From NCBI GenBank assembly GCA_019359885.1, contig JAHBCN010000549.1, positions 25,001 to 89,000 of the forward strand: a DNA stretch of 64,000 nt. Direction: 5' to 3'. The position numbers were made by a program, and so were the translations under genes. Shown here piece after piece: positions 23,641 through 35,049 of this stretch. This DNA is from Listronotus oregonensis. Lineage: Eukaryota > Arthropoda > Insecta > Coleoptera > Curculionidae. Each line of letters opens with the position of its first letter. The stretch's first letter is position 1. Under the pieces are notes generated by a model. It saw nothing but the letters and a program-made list of their open reading frames with translations, was not told where the DNA came from and did not search any database.

Positions 23641-24179
23641 TTTTATTTTCTTGCGTTTTCTTTAATTTTTTATATTTTTTTATTTGTATTTTTTTTTCAA
23701 AAACATTTTTACAGCAGCTTTTTATACAGGTTGCAGACATGCTTTTCGTTTTTTTTTCTATTTATTTTTACCTTGTATATCTTTGCAGTTTTATAATGGT
23801 CAAAAAATAACTGTTGTAAAAATGTATTATACTTTGTACTTCTTTGAGGCCGTTTCTAAAATAAATATTATGTTATTTATTATGCATATTGGGTACTGCA
23901 ATAACGTAAAACGTCCCACATCAATAAAGATTACACATTAAAAAAGTAATTTTTAACAAACTTAAAACAACCAATAAAACAACTAAGTTACTTTTATAAA
24001 CGATTAAATTACCTGTTATTTTCATGTCATTTGAACTGTCTGAACCTTGAGCTTTGCTTTGCCTCATTTATTATTTCTATATAATAGAAATAGAATTAAA
24101 TGTTTTAGTAAAGGCATTTTCAGTTCGTTTCTTAAATTATGCTTTTGACGAAATATTAGAGATTTTAATTTTCTTCATA
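23641..24179. other. Unannotated T-rich spacer
   Basis: T-run-rich DNA. Overlapping short Phe-rich open frames are compositional artefacts. Confidence 0.5.
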
Positions 24180-24565
24180 AGAAGATATCCATCGGTGTCA
24201 GGTCCAGCGACCTAGCCGGCCAATAAATTGGACCCCGGTTTCGATTCAGTTGTCGATGTCATCCAAATCTTGTTTTAAAATATTAGTAATGATTTTGGGA
24301 TTACGTGGCGGTGCACCATGTTGTTGATAGAAAGTTAAAACTCTATTGGTCAATGGCAAACTATTCATCAATGGCTCAATAAATTGTTTCAAGATTCGCA
24401 AATAGCGCTGGGCATTAGGAACACTAGCACAGATGTTATGGCCAAGTAACCTACCTCTTTGTTTGGTAAAGCTGTCATAATTTATTAGATTGTGCTTAAT
24501 CCTATAAAATATATTAATAAACCGTTGCCGTTTTTCAGGATACATATGGTTAGTTAAAGATTTTC
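24180..24565 (-). pseudogene. Mariner-like transposase fragment
   Basis: The open piece 24246-24545 reads MYPEKRQRFINIFYRIKHNL ... LGHNICASVPNAQRYLRIL ... SLPLTNRVLTFYQQHGAPPRN. QQHGAPP is the second catalytic block with H in place of D. A following frame gives IRNRGPIYWPARSLDLTPMD, the third block, ending near 24190. The first catalytic block and DNA-binding domain are absent. No terminal repeats were seen. The D-to-H change and frame break make it inactive. Confidence 0.75.
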
Positions 24566-27014
24566 GGCATATTAAAGTTGCTCATCAAACTGTATAAAAC
24601 AATACAACATATTATATTTTTCCCTATTTTTAAACATTTTAACAAGTTAGCAATAACGAATGGCGGATGATAATTCAATACGTTCGCCATTCTAACAGTC
24701 CAGAAATTTGCAAAAGGTAACTTATTTAGCCGATAGCAGAGTTTGTCGGCAACTACTTATGGTATGGAGGCGTACCGATTTACGTTTTCTCATACGGTAG
24801 GTTTTCAAAATTATTTGCTTGATTTCTTGATAGCTCAGTCCTTTTTGCTTTGGTTATAGTTTTCTTAAATGTCCACTTACAGTCGAGAATTACATTAATT
24901 GTCAATTTAGTTTTATTTTATTAACATTTTCCAGTGGACTTTTATTTAATATTTATACTGAAATTTATTAAGTACTTTGTTTTAAAGAGTGGTATGACGT
25001 TTTATTTTCTGGAGTTTAACAACAGGCTATTGTTCTGACAAAACATAGTGAGTAATTTAAATCTACTTGCAACCCAAAGATATCATTTATATCATAATTG
25101 GTATATCTTTAAGGTTTTGATATATAAGTTTTCATTTACTATTTTAAAAGTAATCTTTGCAAATGCATGTGATATAAAAGCGGATCAAGATGATTATCTT
25201 GAGGTGCACCTGACATAGATTCGAATTGTATTGAGTAGTGCCCGTGGATTTGAAAACTTAAAAAAAAATAAAGAATCAAAAATGCGTCATTTTAGAAAAA
25301 AAAAACGAAAAACAACATATATGTTTTATATCTGCAATTTTCATAAAAAATTTAAAAATATTATATAATAAAAAAGATTAATGATTTGACAAACGCGCTG
25401 TAGCAAGTAAACGACGCAAGATAGCGAATTGCGATTTTCACAAGTAAGTTTGGCTTCAAATTGAGCCTAGCAAACAAAGGTCAATTTTTGTGTAAAACAT
25501 ACAGAAACAGAATTTTTTTATCAAAAGTTTTAAATTTGGCCCAGCCTGTACATATTCATATTCTTTGAATAATATGGAGCGGATATTACACAAAGTTGTA
25601 TTTTTAGAAATTGGCGTGACATAATTCATCATACATAATTTCCATGTACACAAAAATAGTAACTGAGATTTTTGGGGGTATCAAATTTTAAATGTTAACA
25701 AAAAATATATAAATTAGGGTTAATCATTATTACTAATAAATCTTGTGTTGTCTTGATAGCTATGATACAAAATAAACATTTAGATGTATACCTACATATT
25801 TTAAGCCAAAGCTTAGGTTTAAGGCTCAAATTTTGCGGAGCTAAAAAACAATTGGCGGAAATATAATTTTTTTAATGCCCTTTGCTCAAAACAACCCCTT
25901 TTGGTATTTAATAGGCGTCTAATGAGCGCTCCCAAAAAATAATTAATATCTAACACAAAAAATTCTAAAACGTTTTATATGCAATAAAAAATAGTATTAT
26001 TTACTCTTAAGCCCAATAAAATTTCTCTTTTAAATGCTGTTTAAATAAACCTTCGTTTATCTTAATACAAATCCAAACTCTACGGCTTATAATTTGCGAT
26101 GCCCAAAGATAATAAAACTGGCTTCGTCCCCATTTTTTTCCGATAAAACATACTTTAAATACAACCCAAAATAAAATCGAATTAAGCTGGCTCCCGATTT
26201 AAAAAGTTTGGTATCATGTTTTTCCTAAATTTTATTTGCAGAGCTAGCAAAGAGTCCAACGCAACATGGTGTCGAAACATATACCAGTCAATCCATAGCT
26301 AAGTACTGTCATTTTTAATTAGGATTTTCGTTAATTCATCTTTGATGGATAACATAATGATTTTTTAAAAGATTTTACCTTATTTGTGTAGATACAATAA
26401 AAGTTTTATTATTTAGTATTAAAAGTACTAAAATTTCAAAAAAATTGGGCCTAATACACCTGCACACCTCCTGTATGTAATGCCTCTGGAAAAATATATG
26501 TAATTCGGCAAACATGCTACATGCAAGATTAAAACAACTGGCTTTTTACCAGGAGCTCGTCCCTACACTATTAAAAACCTATATCAAGTTCATAAAATAA
26601 AATAAATGGTATATCTGTTGCCACAAAAACCATGTTTAGGTAATGGAACAAACCTGTTGCTAAAAAGTAAACAAATAATAGAAATAAATATGTTTTTTTT
26701 AAACTAATAAATGTAAAACTAAAATAATAATTTTTATAAGGAGCATTTTCAAAAAAATCTTAAAATATTTTTGTAAGTAGGGTAAGTTCCCCAATCCCTA
26801 ATAAAATATTAACATTATTTAAAGCAAGACAGTAAAAGTTTTTAACTATAGCAATTACAACTATCAATAACTCTTTTGAGTAGTAGTAAATTACGATTAC
26901 CAATTACTAGCATGTTTGTTAAAAGTAAATCAATTATTAATAAAAACTAAAAGTAATTGAATTATTATAATGTAATTAAACTACTGTGACATCGCAAGCA
27001 ACGGTGTGACAAAT
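24566..27014. other. Unannotated AT-rich stretch
   Basis: About 2.4 kb without any recognisable gene, RNA or clear repeat. Repeated TAATTA-type words near 26870-26990 are low complexity. Confidence 0.4.
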
Positions 27015-27069
27015 TGGCGCCCAGCGTGGGGCCCGAACCCACGACCCTGAAATTAAGAGTCTCATGCTC
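27015..27069 (-). pseudogene. Reverse-transcribed tRNA-Lys(CTT) 3' segment, including CCA
   Basis: On the minus strand this matches the last ~55 nt of a metazoan tRNA-Lys with anticodon CTT (anticodon bases at 27055-27057): the anticodon arm, variable loop, T arm and acceptor strand. It begins on the plus strand with TGG followed by CGCCCAGCG, so it includes the post-transcriptionally added CCA, which nuclear tRNA genes do not encode. The D arm and 5' acceptor strand are missing. Three differences from the usual sequence are seen; one falls at the T-loop position 58 equivalent (27033). The first ~18 nt also equal a lysine-type primer-binding site, but the match is far longer than a primer site. 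Confidence 0.75.
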
Positions 27070-27365
27070 ATGCATTAAATCTCAATTATATATTCAATTA
27101 CACTTAATTCTCTCAATTACATTTGGAGACTAAATTACTCCAGAAATATTTGAAGAACTACCACGCCACTAACCAGTACTTGTAATAGTAAAAAAACACC
27201 TATTTTTATTTGGATAACAAAAGAAAACAAACAGCAAAAAATAGGCAAACAAACGGTGGCGGTAAGCATTAATCGAAAATACTTAATCAGCGCGGAGGCG
27301 GGGTGTTTTAAGAGCTTTATGGCTGGCCAAAATTCCGGCATTTTTTTCATAAAGAAAGTTAATTG
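27070..27365. other. Spacer downstream of the tRNA-derived segment
   Basis: It has a moderately GC-rich patch (27255-27345, GGTGGCGG and GCGCGGAGGCGGGG) without a recognised product. It might be the internal part of a lysine-primed LTR element, but no gag or LTR is visible. Confidence 0.3.
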
Positions 27366-27480
27366 AATTTTTCATAGTAATTTAATTATTTATTAGGAAA
27401 TTTGATTAATTTATAAGTAATTTAATTACTTTATAAGTAATCGGATTACTTTCTAAGTAATTGAATAACTTGAGATTCGT
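27366..27480. repeat. Short tandem repeat of ~22 bp (TAAGTAATT-ATTACTT)
   Basis: About four imperfect units of TTATAAGTAATTTAATTACT type run head to tail; each is itself nearly palindromic. Confidence 0.6.
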
Positions 27481-28160
27481 AAAAATAAATTGCCAGTTAG
27501 AATTATAATATCCTATTAATTGCTTATTCAAATACAGTTACCATTTCCAAAAAGTAATTTTTTTTTTAATTTAATTACCGACAGCTCAGACTATAGCACA
27601 TCTTTTTTTTAATCGTCCGTGTAATAGTGCCTTAAAGTTAGCAAACAAAGTTATTTTGATCATTTAATATCTACGTCCTCATTATTTTTAAAAAACAAAT
27701 TTTACTTCTAACGCTTTAACTAAACTTTTAAATTAACGCCATGTTTAAAATGAATAATAAACACGTTATTATCATGTAGTTAAATTTACAAAATTCGTTT
27801 TTGCCTTATTCGAACAACGTCGCATAATTTTATAATAAACATGTAAATATCTACCTAGGAGTTTTTGTTACGAAAAATGTTTTAATATGCCGACGTTGAA
27901 TTAAAACGGAATAAAAATTTAAATTAAATTTTAATAAACGACAAAATTATGGGACCATAAAAAATGCTGTTTTATAAAATTTTTGTTTTTATTTAGTCAT
28001 AAAAATGTACAAACTTGAAATTAAAAATTTTAATTTTCATAATATTGTCATTTAAAAATTTAAACGTGAATATTTGTGTTCTTATTAATTCTATATTTTT
28101 TTAATTAACAATAAATAAATCATTATTATTGTTTATTTTCTCCTTTTTGTTTTTAACATA
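27481..28160. other. Unannotated AT-rich spacer
   Basis: Nothing recognised. Confidence 0.5.
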
Positions 28161-28164
28161 TTCA

Positions 28165-28735
28165 TACAACACATGGTGGATAGAGGCGGTTTTATTATTG
28201 GAGCACCTTCCTTCACAATTCAGACATTATCTCCAGCAATATAACCCAACCCTTCTGCATCCGCCCTTGCAACCCTTCTGGCACTTGCCGGCAATGAGTT
28301 TCAGGAGCTTCTCTGGATTAATTTACCGTTTCAAGTTGCCTTTAATAACTTTCCATCTCCACTGCTTAGGTGATTGAATTTTCCCCAGCCACTGCAGTAC
28401 TTGGTGAAATACCCTGTAGCTATGTTGCTCGACTGCAGCTTTAGTACGGTGGATGGATGGTTTATTTCCGCTAACCTTGAATACTGATGACACATACTGT
28501 TTGAACCGCAGCCTTGAACGTTAATCGAAGTGATGCGATGGTCCTCGCCATACAAGGCCACTAGGAATTTTTTCCCTGCCTCCAGAATTTCTTCTGACTT
28601 GCACAGATTAAAATGTCATAATTATATTTTTTCCAGTAAAGAGACCAGCGCTTGTCCTTTTAGAGCTCGAGCAGTCCAATGACCAAAAAGGACTAAAAAG
28701 GAAACGTTACGCTTTATGCAGGTAATGACTTCTTC
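28165..28735 (-). pseudogene. Insect multicopy Cys-rich (CXC-like) protein, C-terminal remnant
   Basis: The minus strand, right to left and in shifting frames, gives LKGQALVSLLEK (about 28660), SEEILEAGKKFLVALYGED (about 28550-28605), then AAVEQHSYRVFHQVLQWLGK (about 28378-28437), then a Cys-rich end GKCQKGCKGGCRRVGLYC and CLNCEGRCSNN (about 28190-28270). The order (AGKKFL-LYG, YRVFHQVQ-WLG, then a CxC..GCG..CxCRKAG-like cluster) matches a repeat-associated protein common in insect genomes whose end resembles TSO1/tesmin CXC domains. Function is unknown. Several frameshifts break it. Splice-like sites on the plus strand at 28628-28726 overlap it and are probably coincidental. Confidence 0.6.
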
Positions 28736-30895
28736 TTCTCTTATTTTTGGTTTTATTATTATTATTATTATTATTACTATTTTTGGTAGTATTCAAGTTT
28801 ATTGTGCAAAGACATACTATCTTTTGTCCTTAATGAACATGAACGACATTGCTTCTATATCATTGTTTTAGGTAATAACTCTGCAGATGAGGACGACGCC
28901 GGCGAATGAATATGAAAAAAATGCGTTTTTAATTTTTTTTTGTCGTATAAATAAAAATTTCTTTTAAATATATTACCTTTTTTCAAAACCTTATTCCCCT
29001 TAAATTAAAATTAGTTCGATTTCGTTTGAGCTAGAAGGCTCGTTGATCTATGGACCTCACTCACGTTTGCCAATTTCTTAAATGTAACCAGGACATACCC
29101 AGTAATCATAAAATAGTTAACTATGGAGGTGTATGAAGTTTATAGTAAAGTACCAGCGTGTAATTTGAATAATGTTTTTAACTTTTTAGCGAAAGTTAAG
29201 AAATGCCATTTTTTCAACACGATCTACCAAAGCTATGGTTTGTTCCAGACTTAAGAGTAATTATACGTAATGGTAGGAATTTTTGTTCCCTTTAATTTGG
29301 TGTACCATAGTTATTAACAAAAAAAAAACTCTCATTTTCGAGTTATACTTAAAACCAGAAAGAATTGACGAAAATATGAGCTTTCTTGCAATTTCGTTGT
29401 GAAGCTCATGCCTAGCGAGTTGGCAAACCTCAGATTGGGAATCAGAAATTCAAAAGACATATAAAACCAGTGGGAAAAAAGTTCTACATTTTTTATCTGC
29501 AAAAAATGTTTGCTTACTGTACTACATTAGTGCGCTTTAAGAGACTGTGTGGTTTAGTACCCAGTGTACATACGTAAATATTAAAATAATATGGAATGGG
29601 GTTCTAAACTAAGGTGCAAATTTATATTTTTTTTGACAGATCTTTTTATTTGTTTTCTTAATAACTACAAAAAAAAACATTGTTTCAAATACTGGTATAG
29701 AAAATACAAAACCAATAACACGCTAGAAATTTGAGTTTAACTCAAAGCATATAAATAAAAATGGAACTATAATCTGACAGTGTTAAGAATATAGCCTTAT
29801 TAAAAAATACATAAACAGTTCTTCAAGTCACAGTTAGCTTTTATAAAGCCAAAGTAAATCAATATTACCTCCCAGAAAATCCCTTATCAGATACAGAAAT
29901 CTATTGAACTAACTCGACATACAGATCATTTGTATGAACCATACGAACAAAGTTAAATAGCGTTTTAAGAGGTTAATTTTCCAAAAATATAATTACACCC
30001 ACACCGGTGACAAGTTCTCAAAGTAAAAGAAAAAATGTGCACAGTGAATATTTAGTTTACTTCCCTAATTAATACAAATTTGAAACCTGTACACTGCACA
30101 GATCATTAGAGATATTTTACTTAAAATATAATCGGACTAAAGTGGTCATTCAACTTGAAGAGTTGGCAGGAAAAACGATGAAAATTTATGGGATATGTAG
30201 GTAACCCATACAGGTTTACTTAATAGAAAATGTTTAAAAATACAGTTCTGGTTAAACGTCAGTGGCGCATAGGTAAGTATTAAAAAAAGGTCAAATTTAA
30301 AATAAAAAAGTGGCAAATAAAAGTTTGCACACTCCTTACCTGCTATTTAACATGTCCAAAACCCTTGAAAGTATACTTTATAAAAAATGTTTAAAAATAC
30401 AGTTCTGGTTAAACATCTGCAAAATTAACAGGTCCGAAAAAAATTCCTAGATTTTTCAACGATGCGGCGTCATTTTCTCTGACAGCAACTACTAGATTAG
30501 ACTTAAATAATTGATTTTTATCAGTATATTAATGTCACAGATTAGCCATATTTTATTTCGCTTAAATATTTACAGTTTTGTAGTTGCACCTCAAATGTTC
30601 TTTTAAAATGTAATCTGTGGTAAAAATATATTTTTAACCAGAAATATGGGCGCTTGATGTAGTTATTAGTAAATTAATTTCGCGTTTAGATTTTAATGTG
30701 TAATAATTTGATTTCAGATGATTTTTTCTAATCTGATTTGATTAAAATTAAACTAGTTTTGTAATACTTTTTTCGCATTTTGTACAGTAATGCACTATAT
30801 TATAAACTTCAAAATCATACAGTGATAGACCATTTCACAGAATAGCAACCATTACTTAATAAAAACAAAATTAAACAAAAAAAAACGTTTATTTT
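28736..30895. other. Unannotated AT-rich stretch with minor repeats
   Basis: A weak foldback spans roughly 29040-29430 (AGTTAACTATGG against CCATAGTTATTAAC, and GTTTGCCAA against TTGGCAAAC). A ~37 bp direct repeat (AAATGTTTAAAAATACAGTT, then CTGGTTAAAC) occurs at about 30227 and 30387. No gene is seen. Confidence 0.4.
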
Positions 30896-31484
30896 AAACA
30901 GTGTGACCATGAATATTAAAATACAATTGTGACTTAGAAAGGGTTATAACTTTTGACCACGCTGTATCAACCAATTGTTCCTGATTTTTTTCATTAACCA
31001 CCATTCCTACAGGAACTTCTTGGGTTAGTCTCAGTTGAACATTGTTAAATATCTTTTTGGAACTTTTATTTTATTACCAATGCTTTCGCATTGCGAATCT
31101 TTCAGCTACGCTTGTGTGTGTGTGTGCGCCGGAAAAGTGTCAGATGTTATTTTCAAACAATGACTGGTGTAACTTGAAACATCAGGAAGTTTTAAATATT
31201 TTGCAATTTTTTTTGTGAAATTTTTTCCACAGTATGAATGTCAACTGGCTGAACAGTACATTTTCCATAACGGTAAAACAGAAAAAATCGATTATAGCTT
31301 ACTGTTTTGGGTCTTCAAAATAAGTACTTGTGGTAGGTAGATTTCATGCCCATTGCAGTCTAAGCCTACGGTAAATATACGTTTCTTCTTTGTTTTGGTA
31401 TCGCGTAGCGTTACAACCAACCTTGTTACGGTATTTTCTATAGCTTCAGTTATTAAACTGCATATTTCTGCACGCCGACATGTA
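30896..31484 (-). pseudogene. Tyrosine recombinase-like (Crypton/phage-integrase type) catalytic exon, broken
   Basis: Just downstream of a splice-acceptor-like AAATAG (minus strand, exon start 31484), the frame reads CRRAEICSLITEAIENTV, then TLRDTKTKKKRIFTVGL and HEIYLPQVLILKTQN. After a frame change it gives a LPDVSSYTSHCLKITSDTF segment near 31150. This matches the catalytic half of the insect Crypton-like tyrosine recombinases. The ACRR-E block holds the first catalytic Arg. SYTSHCLK corresponds to the HxxR box with R replaced by K. The final GGW--GY-E nucleophile region is not recognisable. About 80 residues expected between exon 1 and this exon are missing. It is inactive. Confidence 0.65.
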
Positions 31485-31674
31485 CTATTTAGCCCAAAAA
31501 TGTTCAGGTTTAGATTTCCAAGTTACTAAGACGTCATACTACTACGTATTTCTAGATTTTTTCAGTTACTATCAATATAATTTTTATTTTAATTTAATTT
31601 TTAATATGAAATGCAAAATAGGCATTACCTACAAAATGCAAAAAACAGTATACGCACCATATAAAATGGCCTAC

Positions 31675-31857
31675 CTTTCCGTAAAAATAGGTCAGCACCA
31701 AGTTCTCGTCAATTCCTTTAAATCTCTTGGAGTTTCTCCACACGCAGAACATATTCTACACTTTCTGATACCTTTGCTTAGATTTCACTGAAAGTTAACT
31801 GAAAGAAGCTTCCTGGGCTGCATTTAAGATATCTTCCAAGTCGTTTTCATCAGCCAT
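31675..31857 (-). pseudogene. Recombinase exon 1, copy A (nearest the catalytic exon)
   Basis: Sixty-one codons start MADENDLEDILNAAQEASFS and end ENLVLTYFYGK, immediately followed by a GTAGGC donor. In-frame stops occur at codons 21 and 34. The segment LSVKSKQRYQKV-NMFCVWRN resembles the SAM-like core-binding N-terminal domain of insect tyrosine recombinases (K-KERYEKVY--F--W). The next recognisable coding DNA, at 31484 and lower, is the catalytic exon. Confidence 0.6.
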
Positions 31858-32118
31858 TTAGATAATTATTGTTAAAAAAATCGCTTTTTAAAGATGAGTT
31901 TATTTGGATGCTGTCAGCTGTTGCTAATTACAAAAAAACATCCTGTTTAGGTTTAGATTTCCAAGTTACTTAGACATCAAGCTGCTACGTTTTTCTAGAT
32001 TTTTTCAGTTACTATCATTATAATTTTTATTTTAATTTAATTTTTAATATGAAATGCAAAATGGGCAATTATCTACAAAATGTCAAAAAAAGTATACGCA
32101 CCATATAAAATGGCCTAC

Positions 32119-32301
32119 GTTTTCGTAAAAATAGATCAGCACCAAGTTCTCGTCAATTCCTTTAAATCTCTTGGAGTTTCTTCACACGCAGAACATATTT
32201 TACACTTTCTGATACCTTTCCTTAGATTTCACTGAAAGTTAACTGAAAGAAGCTTCCTGGGCTGCATTTAAGATATCTTCCAAGTCGTTTTCATCAGCCA
32301 T
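32119..32301 (-). pseudogene. Recombinase exon 1, copy B
   Basis: It has the same 183 bp length, ATG, and stops at codons 21 and 34 as copy A. The last codon before the GTAGGC donor is altered. Shared stops show that A, B and C derive from an already broken unit. Confidence 0.6.
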
Positions 32302-32561
32302 TTAGATAATTAATGTTAAAAAAATCGCTTTTTTAAAGATAGTTTATTTGGATGCTGTCACTGTTGCTAATTACAAAAAAATATCCTGTTTAGGTTTAGA
32401 TTTCCAAGTTACTTAGACGTCAAACTGCTACGTTTTTCTAGATTTTTTCAGTTACTATCATTATAATTTTTATTTTAATTTAATTTTTAATATGAAATGC
32501 AAAATGGGCAATTATCTACAAAATGCCAAAAAAAGTATACGCACCATATAAAATGGCCTAC

Positions 32562-32744
32562 CTTTTCGTAAAAATAGGTCAGCACCAAGTTCTCGTCAAT
32601 TCCTTTAAATCTCTTGGAGTTTCTTCACACGCAGTACATATTTTACACTTTCTAATACCTTTCCTTAGATTTCACTGAAAGTTAACTGAAAGAAGCTTCC
32701 TGGGCTGCATTTAAGATATCTTCCAAGTCGTGTTCATCAGCCAT
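32562..32744 (-). pseudogene. Recombinase exon 1, copy C
   Basis: It has the same length and stop at codon 21; the codon-34 stop is TAA, and there is an additional stop at codon 31 (RY-stop-KV). The donor GTAGGC is intact. Confidence 0.6.
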
Positions 32745-33013
32745 TTAGATAATTATTGTTAAAAAAATCGCTTTTTAAAGATAAGTTTATTTGGATGCTG
32801 TCAACTGTTGCTAATTACAAAAAAAAATATCCTGTTTAGGTTTAGATTTCCAAGTTACTAAGACGTCAAACTGCTATATTTTTTTATATTTTTTTGAGTT
32901 ACTATCATTATAATTTTTATTTTAATTTAAATTTTAATATGAAATGCAAAAAAGGCAAATATCTACAAAATGCGAAAAAATAGTATAGGTACGCACCATA
33001 TAAAATAGCCTAC

Positions 33014-33196
33014 CTTTTCGTAAAAATAGGCCAGCACTAAGTTTTCGTCAATTCCTTTAAATCTCTTGGAGTTTCTCCACTCGCAAAACATATTCTACAC
33101 TTTCTGATATCTTTCCTTAGATTTCACTGAAAGATAACTGAAAGAAGCTTTCTGGGCTTCATTTAAGATATCTTTCAAGTCGTTTTCATCATCCAT
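33014..33196 (-). pseudogene. Recombinase exon 1, copy D (least degraded)
   Basis: It starts MDDENDLKDILNEAQKASFS and continues YLSVKSKERYQKV. Codon 21 is TAT (Tyr) here rather than the TAA stop of the other three copies. The end reads NLVLAYFYEK before the GTAGGC donor. Only one in-frame stop (codon 34) remains. It is therefore closest to the ancestral exon and lies farthest from the catalytic exon. Confidence 0.65.
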
Positions 33197-33430
33197 TTTG
33201 ATATTATTGTAAAAAAAATCGCTTCTCAAAAATGAGTTATCAACTGTTGCTAATTACAAAAAACATCCTATTTAGGTTTAGATTTTCAAGTTACTAAGAC
33301 GTCAAACTACTAGGTTTTTTTAGATTTTCTCAGTTACTATAATTATAATTTTTATTTTAATTTAAATTTTAATACAAATGCAAAATAGGCAAATATCTAC
33401 AAAATGCGAAAAAATAGTATACGCACCTCG

Positions 33431-34678
33431 TTAAAAAAGTGATTTTACTTGACTCGTATGGTATTTTAATTCTCGCTTTGCTCTGATTCAAACGTACCGA
33501 TACTTGTGAAGTAAAATTCCACTTTTCTGTACTTGATACGTAATGCACTATTTTTAAGTTATGCTTTTAGTATAATTTAATATAAAAATCATTTATTTAT
33601 AGCTCCCAATAATGCATGATTTTCTATTAACAAACAATTATAGTATAAGCAACTAATAATACACAAAAAAATGAGTGTATTAATAACTTATCATTCGAAT
33701 AACAATCATTAAAATATTTGTCACGTTGGTTGCCCAAAATTAAAAAAAAATCAAAAAAATATAATTTTTACAATTTAATAATAAAACAGTTACCAAAAAG
33801 ATATTAGATTGTAACTAACCCAGGCATTAACGTGCGATTAATAATTTTAGCCCTTCGCGCGCTCGCTAGGCTCGCCCGTTAAATGGCCTCGATCATTAAT
33901 CGTTCCTTATTAACACCATTTCTTTGTTTTTGATTAACTGGCCAAAGTAATTAATTAGCTCCTCCTATATTCGTCTCATTATTTTGAAAATTGATAAAAC
34001 CGTTATCCAATTATCGGCACGTACAATTTGCGATAAACCAATATTATCTTGCCGGGATAAATTTATTGAGTAATTTACTTATAATAATTACGCAATAACT
34101 GATGCGACGTTCTAGTAAACCGGCAACTTAGTTTCAAACGCGTAAATAATGGAATCGATCATTTTAATAGGCTTAATGTGTGGCAGAACAGAAGCTGCAC
34201 ATACGGTGTTAATTGCTTAATGCTTTAAAGGTAAAACGTGTATTTTGAAAACTAGCATTGGGGTTTGTTTATGGATGGCTTGTAATATAAGAAATTAGGT
34301 TTACGATACTATTATAATCCATTTCAATTATCAAGACCTTGAAATAATTTATAGTCATTTTTGAATATTAGATAATTGCATATTAATTATACTTGTATGT
34401 TAATACTGCTTAAAGCTAAATTAGGTATTTATGTAAACCAACCAAAACTATACCCTATTTTTAACTATTTTAGCTCAAATTTTGATACATAATATATATT
34501 AAGTTTTAATCAAAGATTTCCTTGATTAATTTTCGACAAAATTAACTTAATTTGTAGTAGGTTAGGTTAACAAGAACAAAAATTACGTGAAATATATACC
34601 ATATATTTGTTTTGTTTTTAACATATCTAGATATAATTTGTCAATACAAGAAGTAAAACCTATGCAATTTTTTAAATA
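33431..34678. other. Unannotated stretch with a short inverted repeat and a GC island
   Basis: GTGATTTTACTTGACTCGTA (33440) is partly mirrored by TACTTGTGAAGTAAAATTCCAC (about 33503). A compact GC-rich patch (33852-33890, CCTTCGCGCGCTCGCTAGGC) sits between GATTAAT words in inverted arrangement (33837 and 33892). No gene is seen. Confidence 0.4.
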
Positions 34679-35049
34679 AAGTCCGGGAGGCCACCGCAAA
34701 AAGCTGGCCAATAAGAGATACGTATGAAACATTTTTTTTTTAATTACTATGAACTGTAGTCAATTTACAGCCGCACTGCTTCAGCGGGTTTAAATTGCAT
34801 TTTTTTACCTAAAAAAAAATATGAAAAATCGGATTTTTGATATAACTCGAAAACTAATAATTTTAGGAAAAAATATAATTAATTTAAATAATGGTGTAGT
34901 AAAACTACGCAATTTTGTTTTACAATTTTTTTTGCAGCTTTTTCAGTTTTTGAGATAATAATGATTTTAATTTTAAATATAATGCATATATCCCAAAAAC
35001 TAAATGAGCTTAAAAAAATATGCTTTTAAATAAGCTTTATAAAAAATGT

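Larger units (their letters stand above)
31485..33430 (-). repeat. Tandem array of recombinase exon-1 modules, period ~445 bp
   Basis: A unit of 443-452 bp is repeated head to tail. It contains an exon-1 segment of 183 bp, the adjoining intron start, intronic AT-rich DNA and the 5' flank. Exon copies lie at 31675-31857, 32119-32301, 32562-32744 and 33014-33196. A fifth intron-side segment runs to 33430 and ends about a dozen bases short of the next exon. Similarity is very high between the first three units and lower for the rightmost, so amplification proceeded from the left-hand units. The left edge joins directly to the catalytic exon. Confidence 0.85.

Noticed and set aside
23397..23941. 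Overlapping plus-strand frames rich in Phe
   Set aside because: The first overlaps the RTE fragment in antisense; the rest are T-run composition.
27015..27032. Plain 18 bp lysine primer-binding site of an LTR retrotransposon
   Set aside because: The tRNA match continues for ~55 bp through the anticodon arm, and no LTR or gag is visible. A retroelement origin is possible but a simple primer site does not explain the length.
28628..28726. Plus-strand exon-like segment with good acceptor and donor
   Set aside because: Joining to the next acceptor-like site gives an immediate stop, and the minus strand reads a known repeat-protein segment across the same bases.
31480..31791. 103-codon plus-strand frame
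   Set aside because: Antisense to the first recombinase module; the minus strand carries the recognisable exon.
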